From Dawidia cretensis (GTDB taxonomy: Bacteria; Bacteroidota; Bacteroidia; Cytophagales; Cyclobacteriaceae), in contig NZ_JAHESE010000011.1 in assembly GCF_018598175.1 (NCBI RefSeq), positions 62,001 through 126,000 on the forward strand: DNA of 64,000 bases, in the 5' to 3' direction. The notes beneath the pieces were generated by a model. That model was not told the DNA's origin, searched no databases, and saw only the letters and a list, made by a program, of their open reading frames with translations. Made by a program: the position numbers and the translations under genes. Positions 8,191 through 17,406 of this stretch are shown here, one piece after another (position 1 is the stretch's first letter; each line of letters opens with the position of its first letter).

Positions 8191-9558
8191 ATGTTTCAGA
8201 TTCCGCCCAGGGTTCTTGCTAATCTATATGTCGCGATTGGTGCCGTGCTGACCAACAAGGTCCGCTCGCTGCTGACGGCATTGGGGATTATCTTTGGTGT
8301 GGCGGCCGTGATCGCCATGCTTGCGATTGGCAATGGTGCGCAACAGGAGATTCTGGCGCAGATCAAGCTTGTGGGTGTCAACAACATCGTGATACGCCCC
8401 ATCATCGAGCAGAAGGAAGAAAAAGTAGAGACGCAGGGCAAGCAAGACAAACGAAAGTTCTCACCCGGCCTCACCGTCCGCGACGTCCGCAACATTGAGC
8501 AGAATGTGCCGGGGATTACCATATTAAGTCCGGAGATCATTCTCGATACCCATGTGATTCGCGATGGTGTACGCCGCTCGGCCAAGCTGGTGGGGGTGGA
8601 GCCGGCGTATTTCAACGTCTACAATCTGGAGTTGGGAGAAGGAAAAATGTTTAATGCCGACGACCGCATCAACGGTGCCGCGGTGTGCGTTGTCGGGTAT
8701 TCTATCAAGGCGCGGTTCTTCCCCACCGAAAATGCCCTCGGTAAACGCATTAAAGTGGGCGACCAGTGGCTGACGATAGTGGGCGTGCTGCGCGAGCGCG
8801 CCGTGTCGGAGACCAGCCTGCGCAAGTTGGGGATTCGTGACTTCAACATGGATATTTATGCACCACTGCAGTCCGTATTGATACGTTTTAAGAACCGCGA
8901 CCGGGTGACGCCGAGCATGCAGCAGCGCGACATGTTTCGCAGTGCCGGTATGGTGGTTGCGCCGGCGGCCGACGAAGATGAAGCCACGCGTTTGGAACGG
9001 AAGAACTATCACCAGCTCGACCGCCTGGTGGTGCAGGTGGAAGATACGCATCTGTTAGGTCCCACGGCGGATATACTGGCGCGGATGCTGAAGCGCCGCC
9101 ATTACGATGTTGTCGACTACGAGGTGGAGATTCCGGAATTGCTGCTGAAACAACAACAGCGTACGAATGATATTTTTAATTACGTGTTGGGGGCCATTGC
9201 TGGTATATCGTTGTTGGTAGGGGGAATTGGTATAATGAACATCATGCTGGCGTCGGTGTTGGAACGCATCAAGGAGATTGGCCTGCGGCTGTCCATCGGC
9301 GCCAAGAAGAGTGATGTTATCCAGCAGTTTTTGTTTGAGGCCGTTATGATCAGTGTCGCGGGGGGAGTGCTGGGGGTGATCCTGGGCGTTTCACTGGCGT
9401 ATCTGGTTTCCGAGTTTGCGGACATCCCAACCGTTATCAGTTTTGCATCTATTGTACTGTCTTTTGGCGTGGCGGCTACTGTCGGGTTGATCTTTGGTAT
9501 CGCCCCGGCACGCAAGGCCGCCAACCAGGACCCCATTGCTTCTTTGCGCTATGAATAA
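8191..9558 (+). CDS. MacB/FtsX-type ABC transporter permease
   Basis: 455 residues from ATG 8191; a TTG two codons upstream is less likely. An N-terminal transmembrane helix (VRSLLTALGIIFGVAAVIAM) precedes a periplasmic MacB_PCD-type domain (about residues 60-310). The C-terminal FtsX domain has three membrane segments around LLVGGIGIMNIMLASV, the conserved cytoplasmic loop RIKEIGLRLSIGAKK, and the ending ARKAANQDPIASLRYE typical of MacB-like permeases. No ATPase domain is fused and none is encoded in the operon, so a partner LolD/MacB-N-type ATPase must come from elsewhere in the genome. The following tolC-like gene overlaps its end by 8 bases. Confidence 0.88.
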   Translation: MFQIPPRVLANLYVAIGAVLTNKVRSLLTALGIIFGVAAVIAMLAIGNGAQQEILAQIKLVGVNNIVIRPIIEQKEEKVETQGKQDKRKFSPGLTVRDVRNIEQNVPGITILSPEIILDTHVIRDGVRRSAKLVGVEPAYFNVYNLELGEGKMFNADDRINGAAVCVVGYSIKARFFPTENALGKRIKVGDQWLTIVGVLRERAVSETSLRKLGIRDFNMDIYAPLQSVLIRFKNRDRVTPSMQQRDMFRSAGMVVAPAADEDEATRLERKNYHQLDRLVVQVEDTHLLGPTADILARMLKRRHYDVVDYEVEIPELLLKQQQRTNDIFNYVLGAIAGISLLVGGIGIMNIMLASVLERIKEIGLRLSIGAKKSDVIQQFLFEAVMISVAGGVLGVILGVSLAYLVSEFADIPTVISFASIVLSFGVAATVGLIFGIAPARKAANQDPIASLRYE

Positions 9559-11023
9559 ACAAACGTTTTGCCTATTCGCCCTTCTGATAGGATTTGCACT
9601 TCCCGGCAGCTACGCCCAAAATGCCTATACCCTGGACGACATCATCGCCCGGTCGAAGGCACAATCACCGGTAGCCAAGCAGGCCGACACGCGTCTCGAG
9701 ACCAGCTACTGGCAATACCGCGTGTACCGTACAAGCTTCAATCCGCAACTGTCGCTGGACGGCAGTTTGCCGAACTACTATAAGAAGGTATCGCAGATCA
9801 TTCAGGAAGACGGTACCTATCGGTATATCCCTGTGGAGCAGACGAACAACAGCCTCAGCATGGGATTGTTCCAACCCTTGCCCTGGACGGGGGGCACGCT
9901 CTCGGCGAATACCAGCCTGGGATACTTTAAAGACTACCATCTCAATACCTTGTCGGAGCAATGGACGGGCAACGTCTTTAACATCAGCCTCGATCAACCG
10001 ATATTCAGCTTCAACCAGATGCGGTGGGACCGCAAGACCGAGCCGCTGCGCTACGAAGAGTCACGACGCGAATATGTGGAGCAGATGGAGCTGGTGGCGA
10101 GCCAGGCCGTGGAGATGTTCTTTAACGTGCTACAGTCACAGATTGGGGTGCAGATCGCCCGGTTCAACCTGGCGAATAATGACACGATCTATAAGATCGA
10201 GCAAGGCCGGTATAACATCGGTACCACCTCCCAGGATAAACTGTTGCAGGTAGAATTACAGCTGTTGCGTTCGCGGCAGGATGTGGCGCAGGCAAGCCTG
10301 GACCTGGAGACGGCTCGGCTGGAGCTGCGCTCGTACATGGGCTTGCGGGAGAGCGAGTCGTACGACCTGCTATTGCCCGAGATGATCCCTCAGTTTGAGG
10401 TTTCGGTCGAAGACGCGCTGAATTATGCCCGCAAGAACCGATCGGCGTTTATAGCGTTTGAGCGACGGCGCCTGGAGGCCGAGCGCGATGTGGCGCAGGC
10501 GCGGGGGCAACGCTTTCAAACCAAGCTTAGCGCTACCTACGGGTTAAATAACAATGGTGTTGTGCTGAATGATATCTATACGCGACCTGAGCAAATGCAG
10601 CAGTTCAACCTGACGCTCAATGTACCCATTCTGGATTGGGGACGTAATAAAGCCCGCATGCGCACGGCGATGGCCAATAAGAAGCTTAGCGACTATGTCA
10701 TTTCGCAAGATGAAGTAGATTTTGAGCAGACGGTCATTACACAGGTGCGGAAGTTCGAGATGCTGCGGTTGCAAATTGAAATTACCCACAAGTCAGATGA
10801 CGTCGCGGCCCAGCGGTATAACGTGGCGCAGAACCGTTACCTCATTGGCAAGATTGATATCACCAACCTGAACATTGCGCTGACCGAAAAAGACGATGCC
10901 AAGCGCAGCTACCTGCAAGCGTTAAAATCATTTTGGGTAGCGTATTACGACTTACGGCGTTTAACGTTGTATGATTTTTACAGGAAAGAATTATTGTTTA
11001 AAGAAGAGGGACAGGCACAGTAG
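9551..11023 (+). CDS. TolC family outer-membrane efflux protein
   Basis: 490 residues from the ATG at 9551 (MNKQTFCLFALLIGFALPGSYAQ, a signal peptide), overlapping the permease stop; the frame is open upstream but that part is shadow. Long helical, Gln/Arg/Glu-rich repeats typical of the two OEP halves are visible (VASQAVEMFFNVLQSQIG near residue 190 and the matching C-terminal helix near residue 400). It would form the outer-membrane exit duct for the tripartite efflux system with the two upstream genes. It ends just before a long inverted repeat that separates it from the convergent purB. Confidence 0.88.
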   Translation: MNKQTFCLFALLIGFALPGSYAQNAYTLDDIIARSKAQSPVAKQADTRLETSYWQYRVYRTSFNPQLSLDGSLPNYYKKVSQIIQEDGTYRYIPVEQTNNSLSMGLFQPLPWTGGTLSANTSLGYFKDYHLNTLSEQWTGNVFNISLDQPIFSFNQMRWDRKTEPLRYEESRREYVEQMELVASQAVEMFFNVLQSQIGVQIARFNLANNDTIYKIEQGRYNIGTTSQDKLLQVELQLLRSRQDVAQASLDLETARLELRSYMGLRESESYDLLLPEMIPQFEVSVEDALNYARKNRSAFIAFERRRLEAERDVAQARGQRFQTKLSATYGLNNNGVVLNDIYTRPEQMQQFNLTLNVPILDWGRNKARMRTAMANKKLSDYVISQDEVDFEQTVITQVRKFEMLRLQIEITHKSDDVAAQRYNVAQNRYLIGKIDITNLNIALTEKDDAKRSYLQALKSFWVAYYDLRRLTLYDFYRKELLFKEEGQAQ

Positions 11024-11029
11024 AAGTGT

Positions 11030-11089
11030 GAGCATGCGTGTGAGAGCGAAGAAAAACCAGTGTATATATTCGCTCTCACACGCACGCTC
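11030..11089. terminator. Long near-perfect inverted repeat between tolC-like gene and purB
   Basis: Arms 11030-11050 and 11069-11089 are 21 bases each and complementary with one mismatch, around an 18-base loop. The hairpin starts 6 bases after the tolC-type stop and ends 3 bases before the purB stop on the other strand, so it is placed to terminate both convergent transcripts. There is only a four-base T-run on the plus strand and none on the minus strand, so classic intrinsic termination is uncertain; it may protect 3' ends instead. Confidence 0.6.
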
Positions 11090-11092
11090 GTT

Positions 11093-12430
11093 TTAGATGC
11101 CGATATAGTTGAACGGCGTGATTTGCTTGAGCATGGTCTTAACGGCAGGCTTGATGTCAAGACTGTCGATGAATTGGGCGATGCTTTCCTGTGTTACCTT
11201 CTCGTTTTTGCGGGTCAATGCTTTCAGTGCTTCGTAAGGCTTCGGATATCCTTCGCGGCGCAGCACGGTTTGGATCGCTTCGGCTATCACGGCCCAGTTT
11301 TCGTTCAGATCGTGGTCGATGGCTGCCTGGTTGAGCTGCACCTTGCCCAGTCCTTTGAGAATGGATTGGAGGGCGATGTAAGTATGCGCCAGCGGCACGC
11401 CGACGTTACGAAGGACCGTGGAGTCCGTCAGGTCGCGTTGCAGACGTGAAATAGGCAGTTTTCCGGAGAGATATTCAAAGATCGCACTGGCGTAGCCCAG
11501 GTTTCCTTCGGCGTTTTCGAAGTCGATGGGGTTTACTTTGTGCGGCATGGCTGATGAGCCCACTTCGCCGTCTTTGATCTTTTGCTTGAAATATCCCATG
11601 GAGATATACTGCCAGGTGTCGCGGCAGAAGTCAATGAGGATGGTGTTGATGCGTTTGAGGTTGTCAAACAGCGCGGCCATGTTGTCGTAGTGCTCGATCT
11701 GCGTGGTAGGGTAGCTGCGTACCAGGCCCAGGTGGTGGCAGAACTCTTCTGCAAACTTGTTCCAGTCTACGGTGGGATACGCTACGGCATGCGCATTAAA
11801 ATTACCCGTAGCACCGCCAAACTTGGCAGCGTGGGGCACGGTTTTGAGCTGGGCGATCTGTTTCTCCAGTCGCACGGCAAATACCAGTATCTCTTTGCCC
11901 AGGCGGGTGGGGGAGGCGGGCTGACCGTGGGTAAAGGCCAGCATCGGAATGTCTTGCCATTCTTTGGCCAGGGCGTACAGCCGGTTTTGTACCATGGTCA
12001 GTACGGGCAGGTATTCGCGTTCGAGGAAGTCCTTCAGCAGCAGGGGGACGGCGGTGTTGTTGACATCTTGCGAGGTCAGACCGAAGTGTATAAATTCCTG
12101 GAAGTCCTGGAGCTTTAAGTTCTCAAATTGCTTCTTGATAAAATATTCCACGGCTTTTACGTCGTGGTTGGTCGTCTTTTCGATCCCTTTGATATCGGTG
12201 GCGTGGAACTCCGTAAAATTCTTGTAGATCTTGCGGATGTCCGACAGCATGTGCACCGGGAAGTCTTCCAGCTCGCCAATCGTTGCGGAGAGTGAAATGA
12301 GGTATTCGATCTCTACCTGTACGCGGTAGCGCATGAGGCCGAACTCGGAGAAGTAGGGAGTGAGGGGTTTTACGGTTTCGAAATAGCGGCCATCGACAGG
12401 AGAGATGGCAGTGAGCGGATTTAATTGCAC
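11093..12430 (-). CDS. purB: Adenylosuccinate lyase
   Basis: 445 residues, the normal length of the bacterial enzyme. It cleaves adenylosuccinate to AMP and SAICAR to AICAR, both releasing fumarate, in purine synthesis. The fumarase-superfamily signature is visible (GSSAMPHKVNPIDFENAEGN near residue 300), and the N-terminus NPLTAISPVDGRY is characteristic of PurB. The start is a GTG at 12430; an in-frame stop lies two codons upstream, so no ATG is available further out. The gene is monocistronic and divergent from the reductase gene at 12569. Confidence 0.96.
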   Translation of the reverse strand: MQLNPLTAISPVDGRYFETVKPLTPYFSEFGLMRYRVQVEIEYLISLSATIGELEDFPVHMLSDIRKIYKNFTEFHATDIKGIEKTTNHDVKAVEYFIKKQFENLKLQDFQEFIHFGLTSQDVNNTAVPLLLKDFLEREYLPVLTMVQNRLYALAKEWQDIPMLAFTHGQPASPTRLGKEILVFAVRLEKQIAQLKTVPHAAKFGGATGNFNAHAVAYPTVDWNKFAEEFCHHLGLVRSYPTTQIEHYDNMAALFDNLKRINTILIDFCRDTWQYISMGYFKQKIKDGEVGSSAMPHKVNPIDFENAEGNLGYASAIFEYLSGKLPISRLQRDLTDSTVLRNVGVPLAHTYIALQSILKGLGKVQLNQAAIDHDLNENWAVIAEAIQTVLRREGYPKPYEALKALTRKNEKVTQESIAQFIDSLDIKPAVKTMLKQITPFNYIGI

Positions 12431-12469
12431 GGTTCAATAATTAAAGACCAAAATTAAGCTTTTCCTCCT

Positions 12470-12477
12470 TATTTTTG
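12470..12477 (+). promoter_or_regulatory. Putative -7 promoter element (TATTTTTG)
   Basis: Matches the Bacteroidota -7 consensus TAnnTTTG, 92 bases upstream of the flavin reductase ATG. No clear -33 TTTG is visible at the expected distance. Confidence 0.4.
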
Positions 12478-12568
12478 CGCTGGCGCCGTGAATATGCCGT
12501 TTAATACAGGCGGGCACGGTTTTGACCCGGGTATGGCCCGATACCTATTTACCAGAAAGCGACAGACC

Positions 12569-13711
12569 ATGGCATTTAGTTTTTTTAAGAAGGATAAGAA
12601 AGAGGAGCCGAAGACCGTAAAAAAAGAAGAGCACCATGCCGGGCCACGTTATTACGACCTTCGCATTAAAAATATTGTTCAGGAAACTCGCGACGCGATT
12701 ACGATTGTATTCGAGCAAGCTGCGGGCGAGCCTATAGCGTACAAATCAGGGCAGTTTTTAACACTTATTGCGCCGGTAAATGGCAAGGAAGTACGACGCG
12801 CGTATTCGTTGTGCTCGTCGCCGTTTGTTGACGCGGACCTGGCTGTTACGGTAAAACGCGTAGACCAGGGCCTGATGTCGAACTGGCTGCCCGATACCCT
12901 GCGTGTGGGGCAAACGCTGCGCATCATGGAGCCCATGGGCCAGTTTACGACGGAGTTTGATGCCCAACGCAAACGCCACCTGGTACTGTTTTCCGGCGGT
13001 TCGGGCATTACACCCATGATGTCGATTGTAAAAAGCACATTGAACCAGGAGCCTGAGAGCATTGTGTCGCTGATTTACTGCAACCGCGATCATGACAGCA
13101 TCATTTTCCGGGCTGAGCTGGAGCGGTTGGAAGAGCGCTACGAAGGCCGTTTACAGGTCGTTCACGTGCTGGATACCGCCCCGATGAACTGGACGGGCTA
13201 TTCCGGCCTGCTGAACCGCGAAATGCTCGTGAAGCTGTTTGAACGCATTCCTTCGTGGGGTGCCGACAAGACGCTGTACCTGATGTGCGGTCCGGAGGGC
13301 ATGATGAAAAATGTCGAAGCGCTGCTGCATGACCATTCTATTGCCAAGGATAAGATCTTCAAGGAAAGCTTTGTACAAGGCGTACTGGATAAACAAAGTG
13401 AAGTTGCACCCGCCGCCCCGGGTAGCGAAGGCAGCAAAACCCGCGAGGTGACGATTCGCTACGATAACCAGGAGTTTAAAGTAACCGTTGCTCCACAGGA
13501 TACTATTCTGCAGTCTGCTCTCGATCAGGGCATCGACTTGCCGTACTCATGCCAGAGTGGTCTTTGCACGGCATGCCGTGGTAAGGCGCTGTCAGGCAAG
13601 GTTAAGCTCGACGAAGAAGAAGGACTGTCGCAGTCGGAGCGTGCAGATGGCTATGTGCTTACGTGCGTAGGCCACCCGCTGACGGACGACGTCGTGATCG
13701 AGATCGGCTAG
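12569..13711 (+). CDS. PaaE-like FAD/NAD(P) oxidoreductase with C-terminal 2Fe-2S ferredoxin domain
   Basis: 380 residues from ATG 12569 (MAFSFFKKDKKEEPK); an upstream in-frame ATG at 12488 would add an unconserved 27-residue tail. Three parts are visible: an FAD-binding domain (RRAYSLCSSP near residue 75, the RxYS motif), an NAD(P)-binding domain (LFSGGSGITPMMSIVKS near 135 and a LMCGPEGMM motif near 240), and a plant-type ferredoxin domain (CQSGLCTAC plus a later TCVGHP cysteine). This order is that of PaaE/phenol hydroxylase reductases, which feed electrons to oxygenases or desaturases. No oxygenase is encoded nearby, so the partner is unknown. Confidence 0.88.
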   Translation: MAFSFFKKDKKEEPKTVKKEEHHAGPRYYDLRIKNIVQETRDAITIVFEQAAGEPIAYKSGQFLTLIAPVNGKEVRRAYSLCSSPFVDADLAVTVKRVDQGLMSNWLPDTLRVGQTLRIMEPMGQFTTEFDAQRKRHLVLFSGGSGITPMMSIVKSTLNQEPESIVSLIYCNRDHDSIIFRAELERLEERYEGRLQVVHVLDTAPMNWTGYSGLLNREMLVKLFERIPSWGADKTLYLMCGPEGMMKNVEALLHDHSIAKDKIFKESFVQGVLDKQSEVAPAAPGSEGSKTREVTIRYDNQEFKVTVAPQDTILQSALDQGIDLPYSCQSGLCTACRGKALSGKVKLDEEEGLSQSERADGYVLTCVGHPLTDDVVIEIG

Positions 13712-13732
13712 CATTTCGCCGGCCCTGCCTGC

Positions 13733-14362
13733 TTAATCACAATACGGCAGCGCCCCTTCATCTTTTGCTATTTTTATCAGCAGATCGATCTGTTGCCGAA
13801 GAATTCTTTCCTCTGAAAATTCAGCCGGCAGGTTTGTTGGTGCAAAGAATTTGACGTCCTGTACGTCGAATGCCTCGTGTCTTGCGCCGCCGGTGATCTG
13901 ACAGAGAAATACCATTTTATAGACGTAGTGCGCTTGTGGTGGATGTGGGTGCATCTTCTTGTCGAACACGGCCAGCAGCCTGACCGGTATCACTTCGAAG
14001 CCGGTCTCTTCCCGAAATTCCTTTACCACCGTTTCCTTTGGCGTGTAGCCGATGTCAGCCCAGCCACCTGGCAATGACCAGCGGCCGTCGGCGCTTTCTT
14101 TTACGAGCAATACTTCACCTTCGGGAGAAAGGGCCAGCCCACGGATATCCACTTTGGCGGTGGGATAGTCGCGGACTGGTGGGAAGGCTTCGAGCAGCGC
14201 CGGTATAGGTGTATTGGTGAGTTCGTGCATCAGCTCCAGGGCGATGGCCTGGAGCTCTTGGTATCGTTCTTTGTCGTAGGGATTGTGACCGCTGTACAAC
14301 AGGCCCACGTCGGCAATGCTCCGGACGCGTTTGGCGAGGTTTAAAAGATTGTCGTGTACCAT
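13733..14362 (-). CDS. Nudix hydrolase with N-terminal helical extension
   Basis: 209 residues from ATG 14362 (MVHDNLLNLAKRVRSIADVG). The N-terminal ~60 residues match the small helical domain found in NUDIX_N-type ADP-ribose pyrophosphatase-like proteins. The Nudix box lies near residue 110 (GGWADIGYTPKETVVKE, then FREETGF): the REuxEExGu core is present with Lys in place of Arg, and the first Glu is replaced, as is usual in this subfamily. It should hydrolyse a nucleoside diphosphate linked to another group; the substrate is unknown. It lies 37 bases downstream of the outer-membrane gene on the same strand. Confidence 0.85.
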   Translation of the reverse strand: MVHDNLLNLAKRVRSIADVGLLYSGHNPYDKERYQELQAIALELMHELTNTPIPALLEAFPPVRDYPTAKVDIRGLALSPEGEVLLVKESADGRWSLPGGWADIGYTPKETVVKEFREETGFEVIPVRLLAVFDKKMHPHPPQAHYVYKMVFLCQITGGARHEAFDVQDVKFFAPTNLPAEFSEERILRQQIDLLIKIAKDEGALPYCD

Positions 14363-14399
14363 TGCCCCCCGGTATACGCGGCCGGGAGCCAAAGGTTCA

Positions 14400-16436
14400 T
14401 CAGAACGTTAGGGCCAGCTGGACTTTGATCTCGTTGCGGCGGGGGCCTTTGATGGCGTCCAGCCCCGCCCCGATCTCGTCGCGATCGGCATAGCGCGTAT
14501 GCGCATAACGCAGCCAGGCGCGCAGGTGTCGGGTGAAGGTGTATTCGATCAGCAATACCTGGCGGACGCCTTGTCCGTCGTATACCGGTACCGAGGAGGC
14601 GAGCCACACGTCGTTTTCGTAGAGGTACTGCCGGTTGTCATAGTCGTCGGTGTTGAAGAGCGCGTAGCGGGCGGTGATGGTGAGCGGTCCGCGGTCGAGG
14701 CGCACGTCCTGGGCCAGGGCAATGCCGTGCGTGATACTGCCGGCGAATGAATAACCACTGCCCTGCAGGCGGGTTTTGAAGCGTAGCGTCCGGGTGACGG
14801 CATAGTCGCAAGCAAGTATATAATTTCGTTTGATACCGGCGGATGTGCTATACAGGTTGGTATCCAACGCGGAGAGATTGCGGGTATTTACCTCTTCGCG
14901 AAGCTGTGCAAAGAGTGTGGTGGTCTTGACGGGCTGATAGGTGATGCGTATAAACCACTCGTGTCCATTGGCGGGAGTATAGCTGCGGTAGCGGAGGGAG
15001 GGGAACCGAAAGAGATCCATATATCCGGTAGCCGATACGCGTCGGTTGAAGCGGTATTTCCACCCGGTATAGAGGCCGCTTTCGTTGCGGGGCTGACTAC
15101 TTTGACCAAAGGCATGGCCCTGGAGTGTATAATAATCAGCGGCATAGCGGCGGTGGAGTATTGCTATGTCCAAGGCAGGGGTGAGGCTGACGAGCATGCC
15201 TGCTATGTGGGCCAGACCACCCGGGAAGGAACGTGCGACCTCGGCAAAAACGGCCAGGTGGGTATAGGTGTAGCGCAGGTGGAGGCTAACGTTTTGGTAG
15301 TGAGAACCGGTGAAATAAGATTGATTATAGAGTGTGGCGACACGGGTAACGGGCAGGCTGAAATGCGTATAGGTATACAACGCGCCTGCGTCGAGTCGGC
15401 CGCGTTGATACCGTACGGATGCGCCGCCAGTGGTTTGCTGCAAGGCGTATCGTGTGGTAAGCTCGCGCGTGTTGCGGTGCAGGCCGGTGGTGGGGAGGGA
15501 GGCGGTTGCCGTGTCGGTCAGGTTGCCGTCGCGTGAGGCCCGGCTACAGAAGGTGGTGGCCGTGGTGTGCCGGTTTAATGCCAGGGTAGTTGCTATACCG
15601 CGCAGAAAGCCCGTTTCCTGCGCGGCGGTGTAGGGCCGCAAGCCAACGGCGTTGCGTTGCACGGCAGTGACAGTCTCGGTGCCACGGCCGAGGTTGAAGC
15701 CACCGCCGGCCACCAGGCCCTGTCCAAAGTGGAATTGGTAGTCACCCAGCACAAGTTGTTGCAACCGGCCCCGACGTTGTAGCTGGAGGTAGCCGGACAG
15801 GTGATCCGGCCCGTATTGCCTGTTTCCGGGGTGCCAGTGAAGCGATTCACCGGGGTCATTCTCGGCCAACAGACCGGCGCGGACGTTGCCTTTACGGACC
15901 GTACGAACGCGTAGGGAACGGCGCCCGGCGCTGCCCCGAAATTGTTGGTCGGGCGGCGTGTCGTCACGAAAGCCGTTTCGGGTTTCCAGCACCTGCTCAT
16001 AGCGCATCAGGACATAGCTTTCCCGCTGGCGCAGCGCCTCGCGCGGTGTGAGGGCTGGCGTGACGGCAGGATGGGCAACGTGCAGATAGTGCGCCAGGTG
16101 ATACAGGGTTGGAAGATCGAAGCCGGGAACGGCTTGCAGCTCATAGATCGAGAGAAAGTCACCATGTTGGGTACGGTATGTAAGCAAGTCTTGGATTTGC
16201 TGCGGCGAAAGAATGCCATAGGCCATCAGGTCGTCGCCCGTGGCGGTATTGAGGTCTGTGGGAAGTGATAATAACTGCACGATGTTTTCTTCGATAGCTT
16301 CCGCGGCTTCATCTGTAGAAGGTATACCGGCGAGCTCCTCGGCCAGTTGCTCCGCCGTGATTTCCGGACGTGGGTATTCCTGCGCGACGGTTGTCGTAAC
16401 GGCCGTGATATATATAATGAGAAGGATGGGTCTCAC
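14400..16436 (-). CDS. Helix-hairpin-helix protein with predicted outer-membrane beta-barrel
   Basis: 678 residues. A signal peptide (LLIIYITAVTTTVAQ) is followed by a helix-hairpin-helix region of the ComEA kind (DLNTATGDDLMAYGILSPQQ near residue 60, then DFLSIYELQAVPGF). The remaining ~500 residues are rich in alternating aromatic/polar strands and end in VQLALTF with a terminal Phe, as expected for an outer-membrane barrel. Such ComEA-barrel fusions occur across Bacteroidota with unknown function; DNA contact by the periplasmic HhH is possible. The ATG overlaps the stop of the upstream gene by 4 bases (ATGA), so they are translationally coupled. Confidence 0.7.
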   Translation of the reverse strand: MRPILLIIYITAVTTTVAQEYPRPEITAEQLAEELAGIPSTDEAAEAIEENIVQLLSLPTDLNTATGDDLMAYGILSPQQIQDLLTYRTQHGDFLSIYELQAVPGFDLPTLYHLAHYLHVAHPAVTPALTPREALRQRESYVLMRYEQVLETRNGFRDDTPPDQQFRGSAGRRSLRVRTVRKGNVRAGLLAENDPGESLHWHPGNRQYGPDHLSGYLQLQRRGRLQQLVLGDYQFHFGQGLVAGGGFNLGRGTETVTAVQRNAVGLRPYTAAQETGFLRGIATTLALNRHTTATTFCSRASRDGNLTDTATASLPTTGLHRNTRELTTRYALQQTTGGASVRYQRGRLDAGALYTYTHFSLPVTRVATLYNQSYFTGSHYQNVSLHLRYTYTHLAVFAEVARSFPGGLAHIAGMLVSLTPALDIAILHRRYAADYYTLQGHAFGQSSQPRNESGLYTGWKYRFNRRVSATGYMDLFRFPSLRYRSYTPANGHEWFIRITYQPVKTTTLFAQLREEVNTRNLSALDTNLYSTSAGIKRNYILACDYAVTRTLRFKTRLQGSGYSFAGSITHGIALAQDVRLDRGPLTITARYALFNTDDYDNRQYLYENDVWLASSVPVYDGQGVRQVLLIEYTFTRHLRAWLRYAHTRYADRDEIGAGLDAIKGPRRNEIKVQLALTF

Positions 16437-17254
16437 GGAGTTGTCGGTTGAGAAAGATAATACCCCACAGCCGCCTGGTGGCGCATGCCCAGGCCCGGGA
16501 GGTGTTGAAAGGCATAGTCCAGCAGAAAGCGTTGCCGTCGGAAGCCCATGCCGGCAAAGTAGGCGTCGGGAGAGAGGTTAACGCCTGCACGAAAGATGAA
16601 TGTTTGCTGTACGGTATATTCCAGTCCGGTCTTCCAGGTGGTGGCGTGTCCCAGGTCTTGGGTAGCTTCGGCGGTCCAAAGCACATTTTCGGAAAGGGTT
16701 ATACCAGTGCCCAGAGTGAGGCGTGTGGGAAGCTGTTCGTTGTTTTCCCGGTCTACGGTGGGTTGAAGCACGTTGTTGATGTACGCGCCTACGAGGAGTT
16801 TGGGGGTTAGTTGGGTGATGCCGCCGACGCTCAGGCTGATCAATCCGCGTGTGCCCAGGCCGTCGGCGTGGTATTGTATATAGTGTATGCGGCCGCCGAG
16901 GGACGCGATGCCAAGGGTGTTGGCGAAGGCCGCCGTGAGGAGATGCTCATTATAGAGATTGTCGCCGAAGCGGTAAACGCCGGCGCCGATCGTGCCCGCG
17001 CTTGTTGGCACGGCGACGACGGCTGCGAGCCGGTTGAACGGGCTGAAGCCGGCGAAGGCGTCGTAGGTGCATGCCGCGATGGGCTTTTGTTGTTTGGCCA
17101 GGCCTGCGGGGTTATTGAGGGTAGACCAGGCGTCGGACAGGCAACTGGCGGTATATCCCAGGCCCTGGGCGCGAGCGCCGATGTCGGTGATGGAGCTTTG
17201 AGCGCAGGCATGGTACGACCACGCTACGAGGAGGAGTAGCAACGGTTTTTTCAC
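16433..17254 (-). CDS. PorV/FadL-like outer-membrane protein
   Basis: 273 residues with a signal peptide (LLLLLVAWSYHACAQ). The mature start (DIGARAQGLGYTASCLSDAW, followed by a STLNNPAGLA motif) is the hallmark of the PorV/OmpP1/FadL-like barrels in Bacteroidota, where a hatch region precedes the strands. The end (AVGYYLSQP) lacks a classic terminal Phe. It is the first gene of a pair with the HhH-barrel protein (4-base overlap), suggesting a shared envelope role. The cargo is unknown. Confidence 0.65.
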   Translation of the reverse strand: MKKPLLLLLVAWSYHACAQSSITDIGARAQGLGYTASCLSDAWSTLNNPAGLAKQQKPIAACTYDAFAGFSPFNRLAAVVAVPTSAGTIGAGVYRFGDNLYNEHLLTAAFANTLGIASLGGRIHYIQYHADGLGTRGLISLSVGGITQLTPKLLVGAYINNVLQPTVDRENNEQLPTRLTLGTGITLSENVLWTAEATQDLGHATTWKTGLEYTVQQTFIFRAGVNLSPDAYFAGMGFRRQRFLLDYAFQHLPGLGMRHQAAVGYYLSQPTTP

Positions 17255-17406
17255 AACGGGAGTTGGTTAAAACGAGTGAGATGAAGATAGCAGTTTTAGG
17301 TATTCCGTTGTTTTACCTGGGTATGAGTTTGGTGAAAAAGTTGATTTTTTTTTCGGCGATAGTGTGAAGGCGGATGAATTCAGGTCGGTGGAGGCAGAGG
17401 AAAAGC

